Below are positions 18,189 to 26,538 of a stretch of DNA of 59,857 nucleotides, piece by piece; position 1 is the stretch's first letter, and the number at the start of each line of letters is the position of its first letter. The position numbers and the translations under genes are program-made. This DNA comes from Ignavibacteria bacterium (GTDB taxonomy: Bacteria; Bacteroidota; Ignavibacteria; Kapaibacteriales; Kapaibacteriaceae), in the NCBI GenBank assembly GCA_947495975.1, contig CANMBE010000015.1, positions 1 to 59,857 on the forward strand. The letters are read 5' to 3'. The notes beneath the pieces were generated by a model. It did not search any database, was not told the origin of the DNA, and saw nothing but the letters and a program-made list of their open reading frames with translations.

Positions 18189-18771
18189 GGATATGCTCCG
18201 CATCGGAATTGAGGGGGGCATTTTTTACGTGCTTAGGAATTTTGTTGCTGGTGAGAATGAGCAGGACAACGCCCACAGATACGCAGGAATCAGCAACATT
18301 AAAGACGGGGAAATGTGTGTACAGCTCACCAAACCACGTGAGGTCTGGAATATCAACGTGGATAAAGTCTACAACCTTACCATGAAAGAGAGCTTGTTCG
18401 CTGTATGCGATGCCATAAAAAACTCTGTCGATCAGATTGCCAAGTGCGCCAGCCAATATAAGTGTAACGGCCAAGCGTGTAGCCCAGTGGGCACGTGCCA
18501 ATCGGATCACATAGAACACCAAGAAAACCGCAATGGCTATTGTGAGCAGGGTCAGAACAAGCTTCCCGTTGCCCCAACTTATACCAAATGCCATTCCAGG
18601 ATTTTCAACAAACGTAAGCCGAATAACGTTGCCAAAGAGCGGATGAGATTCACCCAGGAGCATACCTTCATGCGTAAAACAAAACAGTGAAAAACCTTTT
18701 ACGGCAAGCTTGGTCACCTGGTCTAGTACTACCAGTATTGCTACGATGATGAATGGGCGATATGCAGACAT
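18169..18771 (-). CDS. lspA: Lipoprotein signal peptidase
   Basis: Signal peptidase II is the inner-membrane aspartyl protease that removes the signal peptide from diacylated prolipoproteins. Four hydrophobic segments are visible. The catalytic aspartates lie in GKVVDFIHVD and FNVADSCVSVG, and the conserved FVENPGMAFGIS and ALGNLIDRV motifs are present. A GTG at 18,804 would add 11 residues, but that start lies inside a hairpin/T-run, so ATG 18,771 is more likely (200 residues). It sits downstream of the DksA-like gene; the order ileS, dksA-like, lspA is conserved in many Bacteroidota. Confidence 0.93.
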   Translation of the reverse strand: MSAYRPFIIVAILVVLDQVTKLAVKGFSLFCFTHEGMLLGESHPLFGNVIRLTFVENPGMAFGISWGNGKLVLTLLTIAIAVFLVFYVIRLARAHWATRLAVTLILAGALGNLIDRVFYGIAYSEQALFHGKVVDFIHVDIPDLTWFGELYTHFPVFNVADSCVSVGVVLLILTSNKIPKHVKNAPLNSDAEHIHGRTAE

Positions 18772-18790
18772 ACGTGCCGAATTATCGGAC

Positions 18791-18813
18791 AAAAAAAAAC
18801 TCACGAAATCGTG
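18791..18813 (-). terminator. Weak hairpin with T9 run between DksA-like gene and lspA
   Basis: On the minus strand a short stem (CACG, loop ATTT, CGTG) is followed by AG and nine T's. It lies in the gap after the DksA-like stop (18,850) and before the lspA ATG (18,771). The stem is only 4-5 bp, so it may be a weak terminator or attenuator that lowers lspA expression, or simply a T run. Confidence 0.35.
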
Positions 18814-18849
18814 GGTGGGAACCGTGCGGCCATTATGTAGGACGATGAT

Positions 18850-19416
18850 TTATTTAAGCGATGCAGTATTCTTTGCCACGATACGATCAATACCGTCATC
18901 TGGACAGCGCTGATGTATCTTATACGAAGCGGAGAGCGTTGTGATCGGCACCGCGAGCAAACGTTCTTTGGAGATAAGAATGCCACACATACGGCAAATG
19001 CCATATGACTTGTCTCCGATGCGGTAGAGCGCTTCCTCTAGCTTACGAAGGTAGTCCTGAATGCGCTGAATCTGAGCGTAGGTCTTCTCTTTTTCAATTG
19101 CCTCAGAGCCTTGCTCTGCCATATGCATTGAGTAGATAGCACTGTCTTCATTGTTTTCGCTGTTGGTGAGATCTTCTAGACGCTCACGAAGCATGCGAAG
19201 TTCTTCGATGGCTTCTTCTTTTGAGTGTTCAATATTGGCGCGGAAGAATGCGAGGTCTTTTTCCGGGTATCTCAAACCCTTTTTGGGCTGAACTGGGAGC
19301 ATCTGTTTATTACTACGTGGTGTGGTTGCTGGAACAAAAACTGCACCGGCGGTCTTAACGACCGCCGATGCAGATGCGACTGTCCCTGCTGACTTCACAG
19401 ACTTCGAATTCGTCAC
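18850..19416 (-). CDS. DksA/TraR-type zinc-finger protein (probably C-terminal part of a frameshifted fusion)
   Basis: The domain is DksA-like. A long helical/coiled-coil region (FFRANIEHSKEEAIEELRML onward) is followed by a TraR/DksA zinc-finger region with CRMCG and HQRC, where the third ligand is probably His instead of Cys. DksA proteins bind the RNA polymerase secondary channel and tune initiation with ppGpp. The assigned GTG start (19,416) is poor. The same frame stays open upstream to 19,596 and encodes a Lys/Ala/Ser/Thr-rich stretch that continues the composition of the H1-like ORF ending at 19,566. A -1 shift at the A10 run at 19,575-19,584 would join both into one protein of about 324 residues. 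Either this is programmed slippage or a one-base indel. Confidence 0.8.
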   Translation of the reverse strand: MTNSKSVKSAGTVASASAVVKTAGAVFVPATTPRSNKQMLPVQPKKGLRYPEKDLAFFRANIEHSKEEAIEELRMLRERLEDLTNSENNEDSAIYSMHMAEQGSEAIEKEKTYAQIQRIQDYLRKLEEALYRIGDKSYGICRMCGILISKERLLAVPITTLSASYKIHQRCPDDGIDRIVAKNTASLK

Positions 19417-19565
19417 GTTCCTACTTGCTGCTGGCTTTGATCGTGCGTTCTTGGCGTCTGCCGAACTGTTTTTCGACGTAGTGGCTTTGGCCGGGGCCTT
19501 GGCCGCTGTCGAAGTCTTGTTTTTTGAAGTCGTTACGGGGCTCTTAGCCTTGTTTGGGCGTACCC

Positions 19566-19823
19566 TTACTTGGCTTTTTTTTTTGCTACGGCCTTCTTAG
19601 CAGGCTTTGCAGCCTTCTTAGCTGGCTTTGCGGCCTTCTTGACTGCCTTCTTGACTGCCTTCTTGGCTGTCTTTTTGGCTGCCTTCTTAGCTGGCTTCTT
19701 AGCTACAGCCTTTTTGGCTGGCTTCGTAGCCTTCTTCGTTGCCTTCTTAACAGCCTTCTTGGCTGCCTTCTTGGCTGGCTTCTTAGCCGCAGGCTTCTTG
19801 GCTGCCTTTTTTGCTGCTGCCAT
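19566..19823 (-). CDS. Lysine/alanine-rich histone H1-like ORF
   Basis: This 85-residue ORF is made almost wholly of AKK, PAKK and AVKK repeats, like bacterial H1-like proteins (Hc1, AlgP, BpH1 types) that bind DNA non-specifically. I start it at ATG 19,823 (MAAAKKAAKKPAAKK); the frame is open further upstream but that part is not of the same composition and covers the ileS 3' end. It ends in AVAKKKAK at a TAA just past a run of ten A's. The DksA-like ORF follows in the -1 frame with a similar K/A-rich lead-in, so this is probably the N-terminal part of a DksA fusion protein. On its own it would be a free H1-like protein. Confidence 0.7.
   Translation of the reverse strand: MAAAKKAAKKPAAKKPAKKAAKKAVKKATKKATKPAKKAVAKKPAKKAAKKTAKKAVKKAVKKAAKPAKKAAKPAKKAVAKKKAK
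19575..19584 (-). promoter_or_regulatory. A10 slippage site between H1-like and DksA-like frames
   Basis: The coding (minus) strand reads GCA AAA AAA AAA GCC AAG TAA. The ten consecutive A's are a classic site for RNA polymerase or ribosomal slippage. Insertion of one A in the mRNA, or a -1 ribosomal slip, moves translation from the H1-like frame into the frame that continues without a stop to the DksA zinc finger. A homopolymer sequencing error would give the same picture. Confidence 0.55.
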
Positions 19824-19854
19824 AGAGAGTACCCCTGATATAGTGAAACATGAA

Positions 19855-19878
19855 AACGCGCACGCCAGTTTGGCGTGC
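19855..19878 (-). terminator. Rho-independent terminator after ileS
   Basis: On the minus strand, just after the ileS stop, a 7-bp perfect stem (GCACGCC / GGCGTGC) with loop AAACT is followed by GCGTTTTCA. The T run is short. It would end ileS transcription before the H1-like/DksA genes, though read-through is plausible. Confidence 0.55.
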
Positions 19879-19884
19879 ATTTTG

Positions 19885-22800
19885 TCAGACGCGCATAATG
19901 CGCACGTTGACTTGGCGCCCGTTGATCTCGAGATCAACTCCTTCGGGTTGTTCCCCCCGCTCGAGCGTTTCGGTCAGCGTTTCCAGCACAATGTATGTTC
20001 GCATGGTTTCCAGAGCCGAAGCGGTGTCATCATCTGACACGAACCGTATGCTGATGCGGTCTGTCACTTCAAATCCGGAATCCTTACGAAACTTTTGAAC
20101 TTTACTCACAAACTCACGCGCTAAACCTTCCCGTAGAAGCGTTTCATCGAGTTCCGTATCGAGTGCCACGGTGAGTCCGCCGTCGGAGGCCACCAACCAA
20201 CCCTCAATATCTTCACTTACGATTTCAACATCCTCAAAATCAATCTGTAACGTTTGCTCTCCTATTGAGAGTGCAAATACAGATGACTGTTCAAGTTTTC
20301 GCACCTGATCATGAGTCAGCGACTTGATCGCCTGCGCTACCACCTGAGTTGCATCCCCATACTTCCTACCAATAATCTTGAAGTTTGGCTTTGCACTGCG
20401 CCGGACAATGTTTGTGTCGTCCGAAACGTATTCAATCTCTTTCACGTTGATCTCCTCTTTGATGATGTCTTCAACTGATTGTAGTTGTCGACGCATCGCC
20501 GGGCTATCCACGGGAAGTAAGATCCTACGCAGTGGTTGTCGCGTTTTGATCTTCGCTTTTTCTCTCAAAGAACGGGCAAGAGAAACAATATGTTGCGCTT
20601 GCCACATGCGACGTTCGAGATCAACGTTGATCAATCCCTCATCACACGATTGCAATATAATACAATGAACCGTGAAATGTTCTTTGTTAGAATTCAATCG
20701 AAGAAAAATTGATTCAGAAAGAAATGGCGCCACGGGGGCAATCAATTCCGCCACGCGAATCAGAACGGTATGAAGAGTCTGATAGGCAGCACGTTTGTCC
20801 TCGTCATATTCACCCTTCCAGAAGCGTCTTCTGTTGCGACGCACGTACCAATTTGATACGTCTTCAACAACAAACTCCTGCACAAGTCTACATGCCTTCG
20901 TTATATCAAAGTCGTCCATCGCAGTTATATGATCACGTATTACGGTGTTGAGCCGGGAGATAATCCAGAGATCAATCTCGGCGCGTTTTTCCACAGGAAC
21001 AATCGGATCTGATGCAGAATAGCCATCGAGATTTGCATACATCGCAAAGAACTCATAGGTGTTGGTGAATGACCTGAAAAGGTCTGCCAGCACTGTTTTG
21101 GCGATATCTTCTTCGTTCCACAACTTTGGTTTATGCACAGGCGAAGACGCCATCAAGAACCACCGAACGGCGTCGCTGCCAAACTTGTCCATCACCTCAA
21201 ACGGTTCTACGGTGTTACCCTTAGACTTGGACATCTTTTGACCCTTCTTATCAAGAAGCAGGTCATTCACAACAACACTTTTGTATGCCGGCTGGTCAAA
21301 AAGTGCGGTGCTGATATTGTGCATGGTATAGAACCATCCGCGCGTTTGATCGATTCCTTCGGCGATAAAATCCGCAGGAAATGCCTTCTCAAAAAGTTCC
21401 ACGTTTTCGAACGGATAGTGGAACTGCGCAAAGGGCATACTCCCAGAATCGAACCAAACATCTACTACTTCTTTTGTGCGTCGGAAGGTCTTTCCATCGC
21501 GCACAAACACAACTTTGTCTACAAAGGGGCGGTGCAGGTCGATTTCAATTCCTGATTCTTCAACGGGAACAAGCGTACCATCTTCTCTTTCGTAGAGTCC
21601 TTTTTTCAGTTCAGCAATAGATCCGATTGCGAACATTTCCTTGGATTCTTCGTGCACCCACAATGGAAGCGGCGAACCCCAGTAACGGTCGCGAGAGATG
21701 GACCATTCCTTTACGTCTTCAAGCCAATTCCCAAATCTTCCTTCGCCAATCTCTGGTGGATGCCACTTAATAGTTTTGTTTAACTCAACGAGTCTATCTC
21801 GGTATGAAGGCGAGGTGATAAACCATGAGTCGCGTGCGTAATAGATGACTGGGTTGTCCGTTCGCCAGCAGTGTGGATAACTATGCACGTAGTCGAACGC
21901 TGCCCGGTAGACTTTGTCCTGAATTTTCAGCGACTTTACAATGTCTCGGTCAGCCCCCTCTTCAACATGATCTGCATATGTAAATGTCTTCACTGCTCTT
22001 CCGGCAAATGCGGCAATCTCGTCCGTAAAGTGCCCATTAGGCGTCACTGGTTGCGGAACCGGCAGGCGGAACGTCTTTGACATCTCAAAGTCGTCCTGGC
22101 CAAAGGCAGGCGCCAGGTGAACCACGCCCGATCCGTCACTGGTGGTTACAAAAGCGCCCGGCAGCACGTGCAGCACATCGGGGAATGTAGCCGAATCGAG
22201 ATCCACGTCTGGGAAGACCTGTTCGTACGTAGACCCCACGAGATCTGCACCCTTGCAATGCCCGATGATTTCAATCTCGCCGTCAAGAATCTCCAAGCGA
22301 GATTCTGCCAGCACCAAGATTTCATCAAAAGAGCGCTCGCCAACAACCCGCGTATTTCGAACCACTACATAGTTGATTGCTGCACCAACGGCAAGTGCGA
22401 CGTTCGCAAAAAGCGTCCACGGAGTTGTTGTCCAAACAAGGATGAACGCACCCTTGGCAGCAGCAAAGGGAGACGTGGTGAGCTTTAACTTGAGATAAAC
22501 GTTGGCATCTTTTACTTCTTTATAATTCAGCGATAACTCATGTGAGGAAAGGGGCGTACCAAGTGTTGGCGATTGAGGTACAACCTTATACCCGCGATAG
22601 ATGAGCCCCTTATCAAAAAACTTCTGCAGAGCCCACCAAACGGATTCTACATAGTCATTGGTGCAGGTGATGTAGGCCGAGTCGAGGTCCAGCCAATGCC
22701 CCATCCTACGAGAGAGTGTGCGCCATCCATTGTCCTGGCCAATGTTGCGATAGACGATCTCTCTGCAGGCTGCATTAAACGTATCTACGCCAAGCACTTC

Positions 22801-23124
22801 GATTTGCGACTTATCGGTGAGACCGAGTTCTTTCTCGGCGCTCAATTCAACGGGTAAACCGTGGGTGTCCCATCCTGCCTGACGGCGCACGTAAAAACCA
22901 CGCATGGTTTTATACCGACAAATGGAATCCTTGATGGTTCTCGCAAAGAGATGATGAATGCCTGGCAGGCCATTTACCGTTGGTGGACCTTCGTAGAAGT
23001 TGAACCACTCGGCATCCTTCCGTGCAAGCTGGGTGCGAGCGAAAACATCATTTTTTTCCCAATATGAGAGGATGTCTTCTTCAAGTCTCGGGTAGGAAAA
23101 GTCGTCCGGCAAAGGTTCAAACAT
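19885..23124 (-). CDS. ileS: Isoleucine-tRNA ligase
   Basis: This class I synthetase charges tRNA-Ile and edits valine. The HIGH-type signature appears as GPPTVNGLPGIHHLFART, the KMSKS loop as GQKMSKSKGNTVEPF, and the tryptophan-rich core as GWDTHGLPVE. At 1079 residues it is of the long, eukaryote-like type (IleRS2), usual in Bacteroidota; that type is known to be less sensitive to mupirocin, which is established for the family and not shown here. The C-terminal region has no CxxC zinc motif. A good promoter (TTG-N20-TAACTTTG) lies about 35 bases upstream. The order ileS, dksA-like, lspA downstream matches other Bacteroidota. Confidence 0.96.
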   Translation of the reverse strand: MFEPLPDDFSYPRLEEDILSYWEKNDVFARTQLARKDAEWFNFYEGPPTVNGLPGIHHLFARTIKDSICRYKTMRGFYVRRQAGWDTHGLPVELSAEKELGLTDKSQIEVLGVDTFNAACREIVYRNIGQDNGWRTLSRRMGHWLDLDSAYITCTNDYVESVWWALQKFFDKGLIYRGYKVVPQSPTLGTPLSSHELSLNYKEVKDANVYLKLKLTTSPFAAAKGAFILVWTTTPWTLFANVALAVGAAINYVVVRNTRVVGERSFDEILVLAESRLEILDGEIEIIGHCKGADLVGSTYEQVFPDVDLDSATFPDVLHVLPGAFVTTSDGSGVVHLAPAFGQDDFEMSKTFRLPVPQPVTPNGHFTDEIAAFAGRAVKTFTYADHVEEGADRDIVKSLKIQDKVYRAAFDYVHSYPHCWRTDNPVIYYARDSWFITSPSYRDRLVELNKTIKWHPPEIGEGRFGNWLEDVKEWSISRDRYWGSPLPLWVHEESKEMFAIGSIAELKKGLYEREDGTLVPVEESGIEIDLHRPFVDKVVFVRDGKTFRRTKEVVDVWFDSGSMPFAQFHYPFENVELFEKAFPADFIAEGIDQTRGWFYTMHNISTALFDQPAYKSVVVNDLLLDKKGQKMSKSKGNTVEPFEVMDKFGSDAVRWFLMASSPVHKPKLWNEEDIAKTVLADLFRSFTNTYEFFAMYANLDGYSASDPIVPVEKRAEIDLWIISRLNTVIRDHITAMDDFDITKACRLVQEFVVEDVSNWYVRRNRRRFWKGEYDEDKRAAYQTLHTVLIRVAELIAPVAPFLSESIFLRLNSNKEHFTVHCIILQSCDEGLINVDLERRMWQAQHIVSLARSLREKAKIKTRQPLRRILLPVDSPAMRRQLQSVEDIIKEEINVKEIEYVSDDTNIVRRSAKPNFKIIGRKYGDATQVVAQAIKSLTHDQVRKLEQSSVFALSIGEQTLQIDFEDVEIVSEDIEGWLVASDGGLTVALDTELDETLLREGLAREFVSKVQKFRKDSGFEVTDRISIRFVSDDDTASALETMRTYIVLETLTETLERGEQPEGVDLEINGRQVNVRIMRV

Positions 23125-23158
23125 GGTCAGAGTGCGTCGCTGATGTGCATAGAAAGAA

Positions 23159-23189
23159 CAAAGTTACGGACGTGAAGAGGCAGAACCAA
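23159..23189 (-). promoter_or_regulatory. Promoter of ileS
   Basis: On the minus strand TTG (23,189-23,187) is followed after 20 bases by TAACTTTG (23,166-23,159), matching the Bacteroidota -33/-7 consensus. The implied start site near 23,152 gives a leader of about 28 bases before the ATG at 23,124. Confidence 0.65.
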
Positions 23190-23198
23190 CGAAGTGCT

Positions 23199-24749
23199 TT
23201 ATGTATCGCTGCTATCACGTACTGGAAACGTCACACTGATTGTTGTCCCCTTGCCTTCAGTGCTCATGGCTTCTATGGTTCCATCGTGCGCATCAACAAT
23301 CCATTTTACAATCGACAATCCCAGTCCGGTACCCAGAATGTTCTGTGACCGAGCTTTATCCACTCGAAAAAATCTGTCGTAGATAAATGGAAGTTGGTCT
23401 TGAGGAATGCCTATACCAGAATCGGCAACAACAACGCGCGCGCGTCCTTCAGCTAAGTCGAGCTCAATACGTACACCTCCTCCAACGGGTGTGTACTTCA
23501 CCGCATTTTCTATGACATTCAGAAGTGCCTGATGAAGACGGATACGGTCGCCCGTTATAGAGATATGGGGGCTGATGTTCGTCACGAGGTCAATATGCTT
23601 TGTCTCTGCAATCAACATCACATCGTCACACACATCGGCAAGCAAGGCGCTTAGGCGCACGTGTTCTCTGAGAATTGTGACCTGGCCTGTTTCGGCGCGC
23701 GACAATTCGAGCAGGCCCTGCACCACGTGAGTTAGGCGTTCAACTTCCTCAAGACAGCTGCCAAGTGTTACACGATATTCTTCCTCTTTCAATGGCCTGC
23801 GCAGCGCAACTTCAAGTTCACCCATGAGAATGGCAAGGGGCGTCTTGAGCTCGTGCGATGCATCCGATGTGAACTGCCTGATCTGTGCAAATGAAGTCTC
23901 TAGGCGCGCAATCATCTCGTTCAATGTTTCGCTTAGGCGCGCAATTTCATCGTTTGTGGGGGGCACTTCCAGGCGCAGGCCTAGATTGCTTGCCGTGATC
24001 TGCCGCGCAGATCGTGTAATGGTATCTACTGGCCGCAGAGATCTGCCTGCAATAAACCAGCCCATGCCAACGGACAATAAGAGTGCCACCGGCAATGAGT
24101 ACAACATGAGAGAGAACAGCCGTCGCAGTGTAATGTCAACTTCAGCTGCAGGATATGCCGCGGTAACATCTGCTACATCGCCGCGCGAGAGCACAACACG
24201 GTACCGATTGCCCCGCAACCAATAATATGTGTAGATGTGATCGTCAATAATTGTTGCGCCTTGCGATGCAAACCAATCAAAACGCGGCAGGCTATCGGTG
24301 ACGAGGTTTTCTGACCTCCAGGCCACCACACCATTTTTGTCTACTACCTGCATGACGTAATTGGATGAGTTGAGCAACATGTGCTCATACACCGCAGACC
24401 ACACTGGTTCTAACTCAGGTGCAGAAGAGTCAATTATGGCCACGGGCCCAACAAAATCCCTTGCAGTCGTCCGCTCAAGTACGGAAAACATGTCGCGGGC
24501 GCGCTGCTGTCTCTGTGATCGGCGTCTAACGGGGGCAAGAGGCTTCCTGGCTTGTGCCTGCTCTCTGCGCAATACGGAAAGCAGGGACCCGCCGGCCCTG
24601 GTAAGCGAGGCGTCGAGGTTCTGATACAGCTCGCTGGAGACGGTAACGTAGGCAATGGCCGCAAAGGCAATCAACGTTACGGCCACCAAGGCTGCATAGG
24701 TAAGGGCAAGACGGGCTCTGAGCGTAAACTTCACGGGTCGAACATACAC
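23199..24749 (-). CDS. HAMP-domain sensor histidine kinase
   Basis: This 516-residue membrane-bound two-component sensor has a first membrane segment at about residues 15-38, a periplasmic sensor region at 40-208, and a second membrane segment at about 211-234, followed by a HAMP linker. The phospho-accepting histidine is His299 in SDASHELKTPLA. The HATPase region shows the N box (NVIENAVKYTP), G1 box (VVADSGIGIP), F box (YDRFFRVDKARS) and G2 box (GTGLGLSIVKWIV). No response regulator gene is adjacent on either side (ileS downstream, murI divergent), so the partner is outside the window or unlinked. The signal is unknown. Confidence 0.92.
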   Translation of the reverse strand: MYVRPVKFTLRARLALTYAALVAVTLIAFAAIAYVTVSSELYQNLDASLTRAGGSLLSVLRREQAQARKPLAPVRRRSQRQQRARDMFSVLERTTARDFVGPVAIIDSSAPELEPVWSAVYEHMLLNSSNYVMQVVDKNGVVAWRSENLVTDSLPRFDWFASQGATIIDDHIYTYYWLRGNRYRVVLSRGDVADVTAAYPAAEVDITLRRLFSLMLYSLPVALLLSVGMGWFIAGRSLRPVDTITRSARQITASNLGLRLEVPPTNDEIARLSETLNEMIARLETSFAQIRQFTSDASHELKTPLAILMGELEVALRRPLKEEEYRVTLGSCLEEVERLTHVVQGLLELSRAETGQVTILREHVRLSALLADVCDDVMLIAETKHIDLVTNISPHISITGDRIRLHQALLNVIENAVKYTPVGGGVRIELDLAEGRARVVVADSGIGIPQDQLPFIYDRFFRVDKARSQNILGTGLGLSIVKWIVDAHDGTIEAMSTEGKGTTISVTFPVRDSSDT

Positions 24750-24777
24750 ACAGTGAACGAACCATGGAACGAGATTC

Positions 24778-24785
24778 TATCTTTG
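24778..24785 (+). promoter_or_regulatory. Bacteroidota-type -7 box for murI (TATCTTTG)
   Basis: TATCTTTG matches TAnnTTTG and ends five bases before the ATG at 24,791, the same spacing as at fur. No TTG at the usual distance upstream was seen. If used, the murI transcript would be leaderless and the longer ATG 24,764 start would be excluded. Confidence 0.4.
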
Positions 24786-24790
24786 CTGAT

Positions 24791-25621
24791 ATGTTATTTG
24801 ATTCTCGACCCATTGGCGTCTTTGATTCCGGCATCGGAGGTCTTAGCGTCTTGAAACATCTTGTGCGTCTTTTGCCACAAGAACGATTCGTGTATCTGGG
24901 AGATACGGCGCGTGTTCCATATGGCAACAGATCAGCAGAAACTGTTCGTCTGTATTCATCACAATGCGCATCGTTCCTGCTTACACACGATGTAAAGATG
25001 ATTGTGGTAGCATGTAATACTGCCTCGGCGCTTGCACTCGATACACTTAGAGCAACCTGTAGTGTGCCAGTCATTGGTGTTATTGAACCTGCTGCTCGCA
25101 GATCCACAAGCGAAACAGTAAATGGACACATCGGTGTGATAGGCACACGCGCCACAATTTCGTCTGACAGCTACGCTCAATCTATCGAGGCTCATTCTGA
25201 CGGGCGCTCACTCTTTGTGCATAGCCAGCCCTGTCCACTTTTTGTGCCCCTTGTAGAAGAGGGCTGGCTAGACTCTCCTGCCACGCGCCTCATCGCCGAA
25301 GAATATCTGCGCCCACTCATTGCGAATGGAATCGATACGCTCGTGTTAGGTTGCACGCACTATCCATTGTTGGGTCCAATGTTGTCATCACTACTACCAT
25401 TGGTAAAACTTATCGACTGTGGTGAATGCGCAGCGCACGATGCTTTTGATGCTCTGGGTGCTGTCCATCAGGATGTTTTACACACTCCTCAGATCTCTCT
25501 GTATGTTACCGATCACACTCCTGCTTTTACATTAATGGCGCGCCAGTTTTTAGGAATGCCTATTGACGAGCCAGTGCGCGTCAGTATCGACAACCTTGCA
25601 CGAAGGACATCCGAACGATGA
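24791..25621 (+). CDS. murI: Glutamate racemase
   Basis: This cofactor-independent racemase makes D-glutamate for peptidoglycan. The paired catalytic motifs are visible: GVFDSGIGGLSVL, VVACNTASALAL with one catalytic Cys, and LVLGCTHYPLLG with the second. I prefer ATG 24,791 (MLFDSRPIGVFDS), which places the first motif at the usual position and fits the TAnnTTTG box five bases upstream; ATG 24,764 would add nine residues. The stop overlaps the start of the first permease gene by four bases, opening an operon of at least four coupled genes. Confidence 0.95.
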   Translation: MLFDSRPIGVFDSGIGGLSVLKHLVRLLPQERFVYLGDTARVPYGNRSAETVRLYSSQCASFLLTHDVKMIVVACNTASALALDTLRATCSVPVIGVIEPAARRSTSETVNGHIGVIGTRATISSDSYAQSIEAHSDGRSLFVHSQPCPLFVPLVEEGWLDSPATRLIAEEYLRPLIANGIDTLVLGCTHYPLLGPMLSSLLPLVKLIDCGECAAHDAFDALGAVHQDVLHTPQISLYVTDHTPAFTLMARQFLGMPIDEPVRVSIDNLARRTSER

Positions 25622-26538
25622 TTACCTATCTACTTCGCAAGTTTCTCTACACCATTCTCGTTTTAGTAGGTGTGGTTGTAGTGACGTTCTTTATTCGACC
25701 ACCGGGCGATCCCGCACGGGTGTTGTTGGGTCAGCGTGCTGACTCAGCATCAGTCTCGGCCATGCGGGAGCAACTTGGACTAGACAAGCCCCTTCCCGTG
25801 CAGATTGGACGTTACATGATCAACCTTGTCCAAGGCGATCTTGGCAGGTCCATCGCTACAAATCGCTCAGTTTCAGAGACAATTTGTGAGCGCCTGCCTG
25901 CAACGGCGCTGTTGGCGCTCACAAGTATTTTCATTGCCACAATCTTGGGCATTCTTCTTGGCGTAACAGCAGCCTGGAAGCCAAACACGTGGATAGATAC
26001 GCTTACCATGTCTACATCACTGCTAGGCATTTCACTGCCGGCTTTTGTTGTGGGACTTCTGTTTGTGTTGCTCTTTGGTGTGGTGCTGGAGTGGTTTCCA
26101 AACAGCGGTTATGTTGATCGCGGACCAGAGTTTCTTGTTCTACCTATGATTACGCTTGCCATTCGCCCCCTCTCGATCATCGCCCGCATTACACGCGCTA
26201 GCATGCTTGATGTGCTGGGTCAAGACTATGTACGTACCGCTAGAGCTAAGGGGCTTTCTAGTCGCACAGTTTTTCTAAAGCATGCGCTGCGCAATGCGCT
26301 AAACCCTGTGGTTACAACAGTAAGCGCTTGGTTTGCAGGTCTGCTTGCAGGTACATACTTCATTGAGTTCATTTTCAATTGGCCGGGAATTGGACTAGCG
26401 GCGTTTAATGCGATTGAAAAGCTCGACTATCCGATGATTCAGGGCACTGTATTATTTACGGCTGTAGTTTTTGTTGCAGTTAACACCCTAGCTGACATAG
26501 TCTATGGCTATATCGATCCGAAAGTGCGACTCTCATGA
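25618..26538 (+). CDS. ABC transporter permease, DppB/OppB type
   Basis: This is an inner-membrane permease of a peptide/nickel-type ABC importer, 306 residues with six membrane segments. Family signs are the N-terminal FLYTILVLVGVVVVTFF helix, the segment PGDPARVLLGQ, and the EAA loop around DYVRTARAKGLSSRTVFLKH. It overlaps murI upstream and the second permease gene downstream by four bases each. No substrate-binding protein or ATPase gene is in the window, so the substrate is open; link to cell-wall peptide recycling is only suggested by murI. Confidence 0.9.
   Translation: MITYLLRKFLYTILVLVGVVVVTFFIRPPGDPARVLLGQRADSASVSAMREQLGLDKPLPVQIGRYMINLVQGDLGRSIATNRSVSETICERLPATALLALTSIFIATILGILLGVTAAWKPNTWIDTLTMSTSLLGISLPAFVVGLLFVLLFGVVLEWFPNSGYVDRGPEFLVLPMITLAIRPLSIIARITRASMLDVLGQDYVRTARAKGLSSRTVFLKHALRNALNPVVTTVSAWFAGLLAGTYFIEFIFNWPGIGLAAFNAIEKLDYPMIQGTVLFTAVVFVAVNTLADIVYGYIDPKVRLS

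Noticed and set aside
19570-20037. Plus-strand ORF rich in Phe/Ala opposite the lysine-rich gene
   Set aside because: It is the antisense reading of AAG/GCC codons; hydrophobic repeats arise automatically and it runs into ileS antisense.
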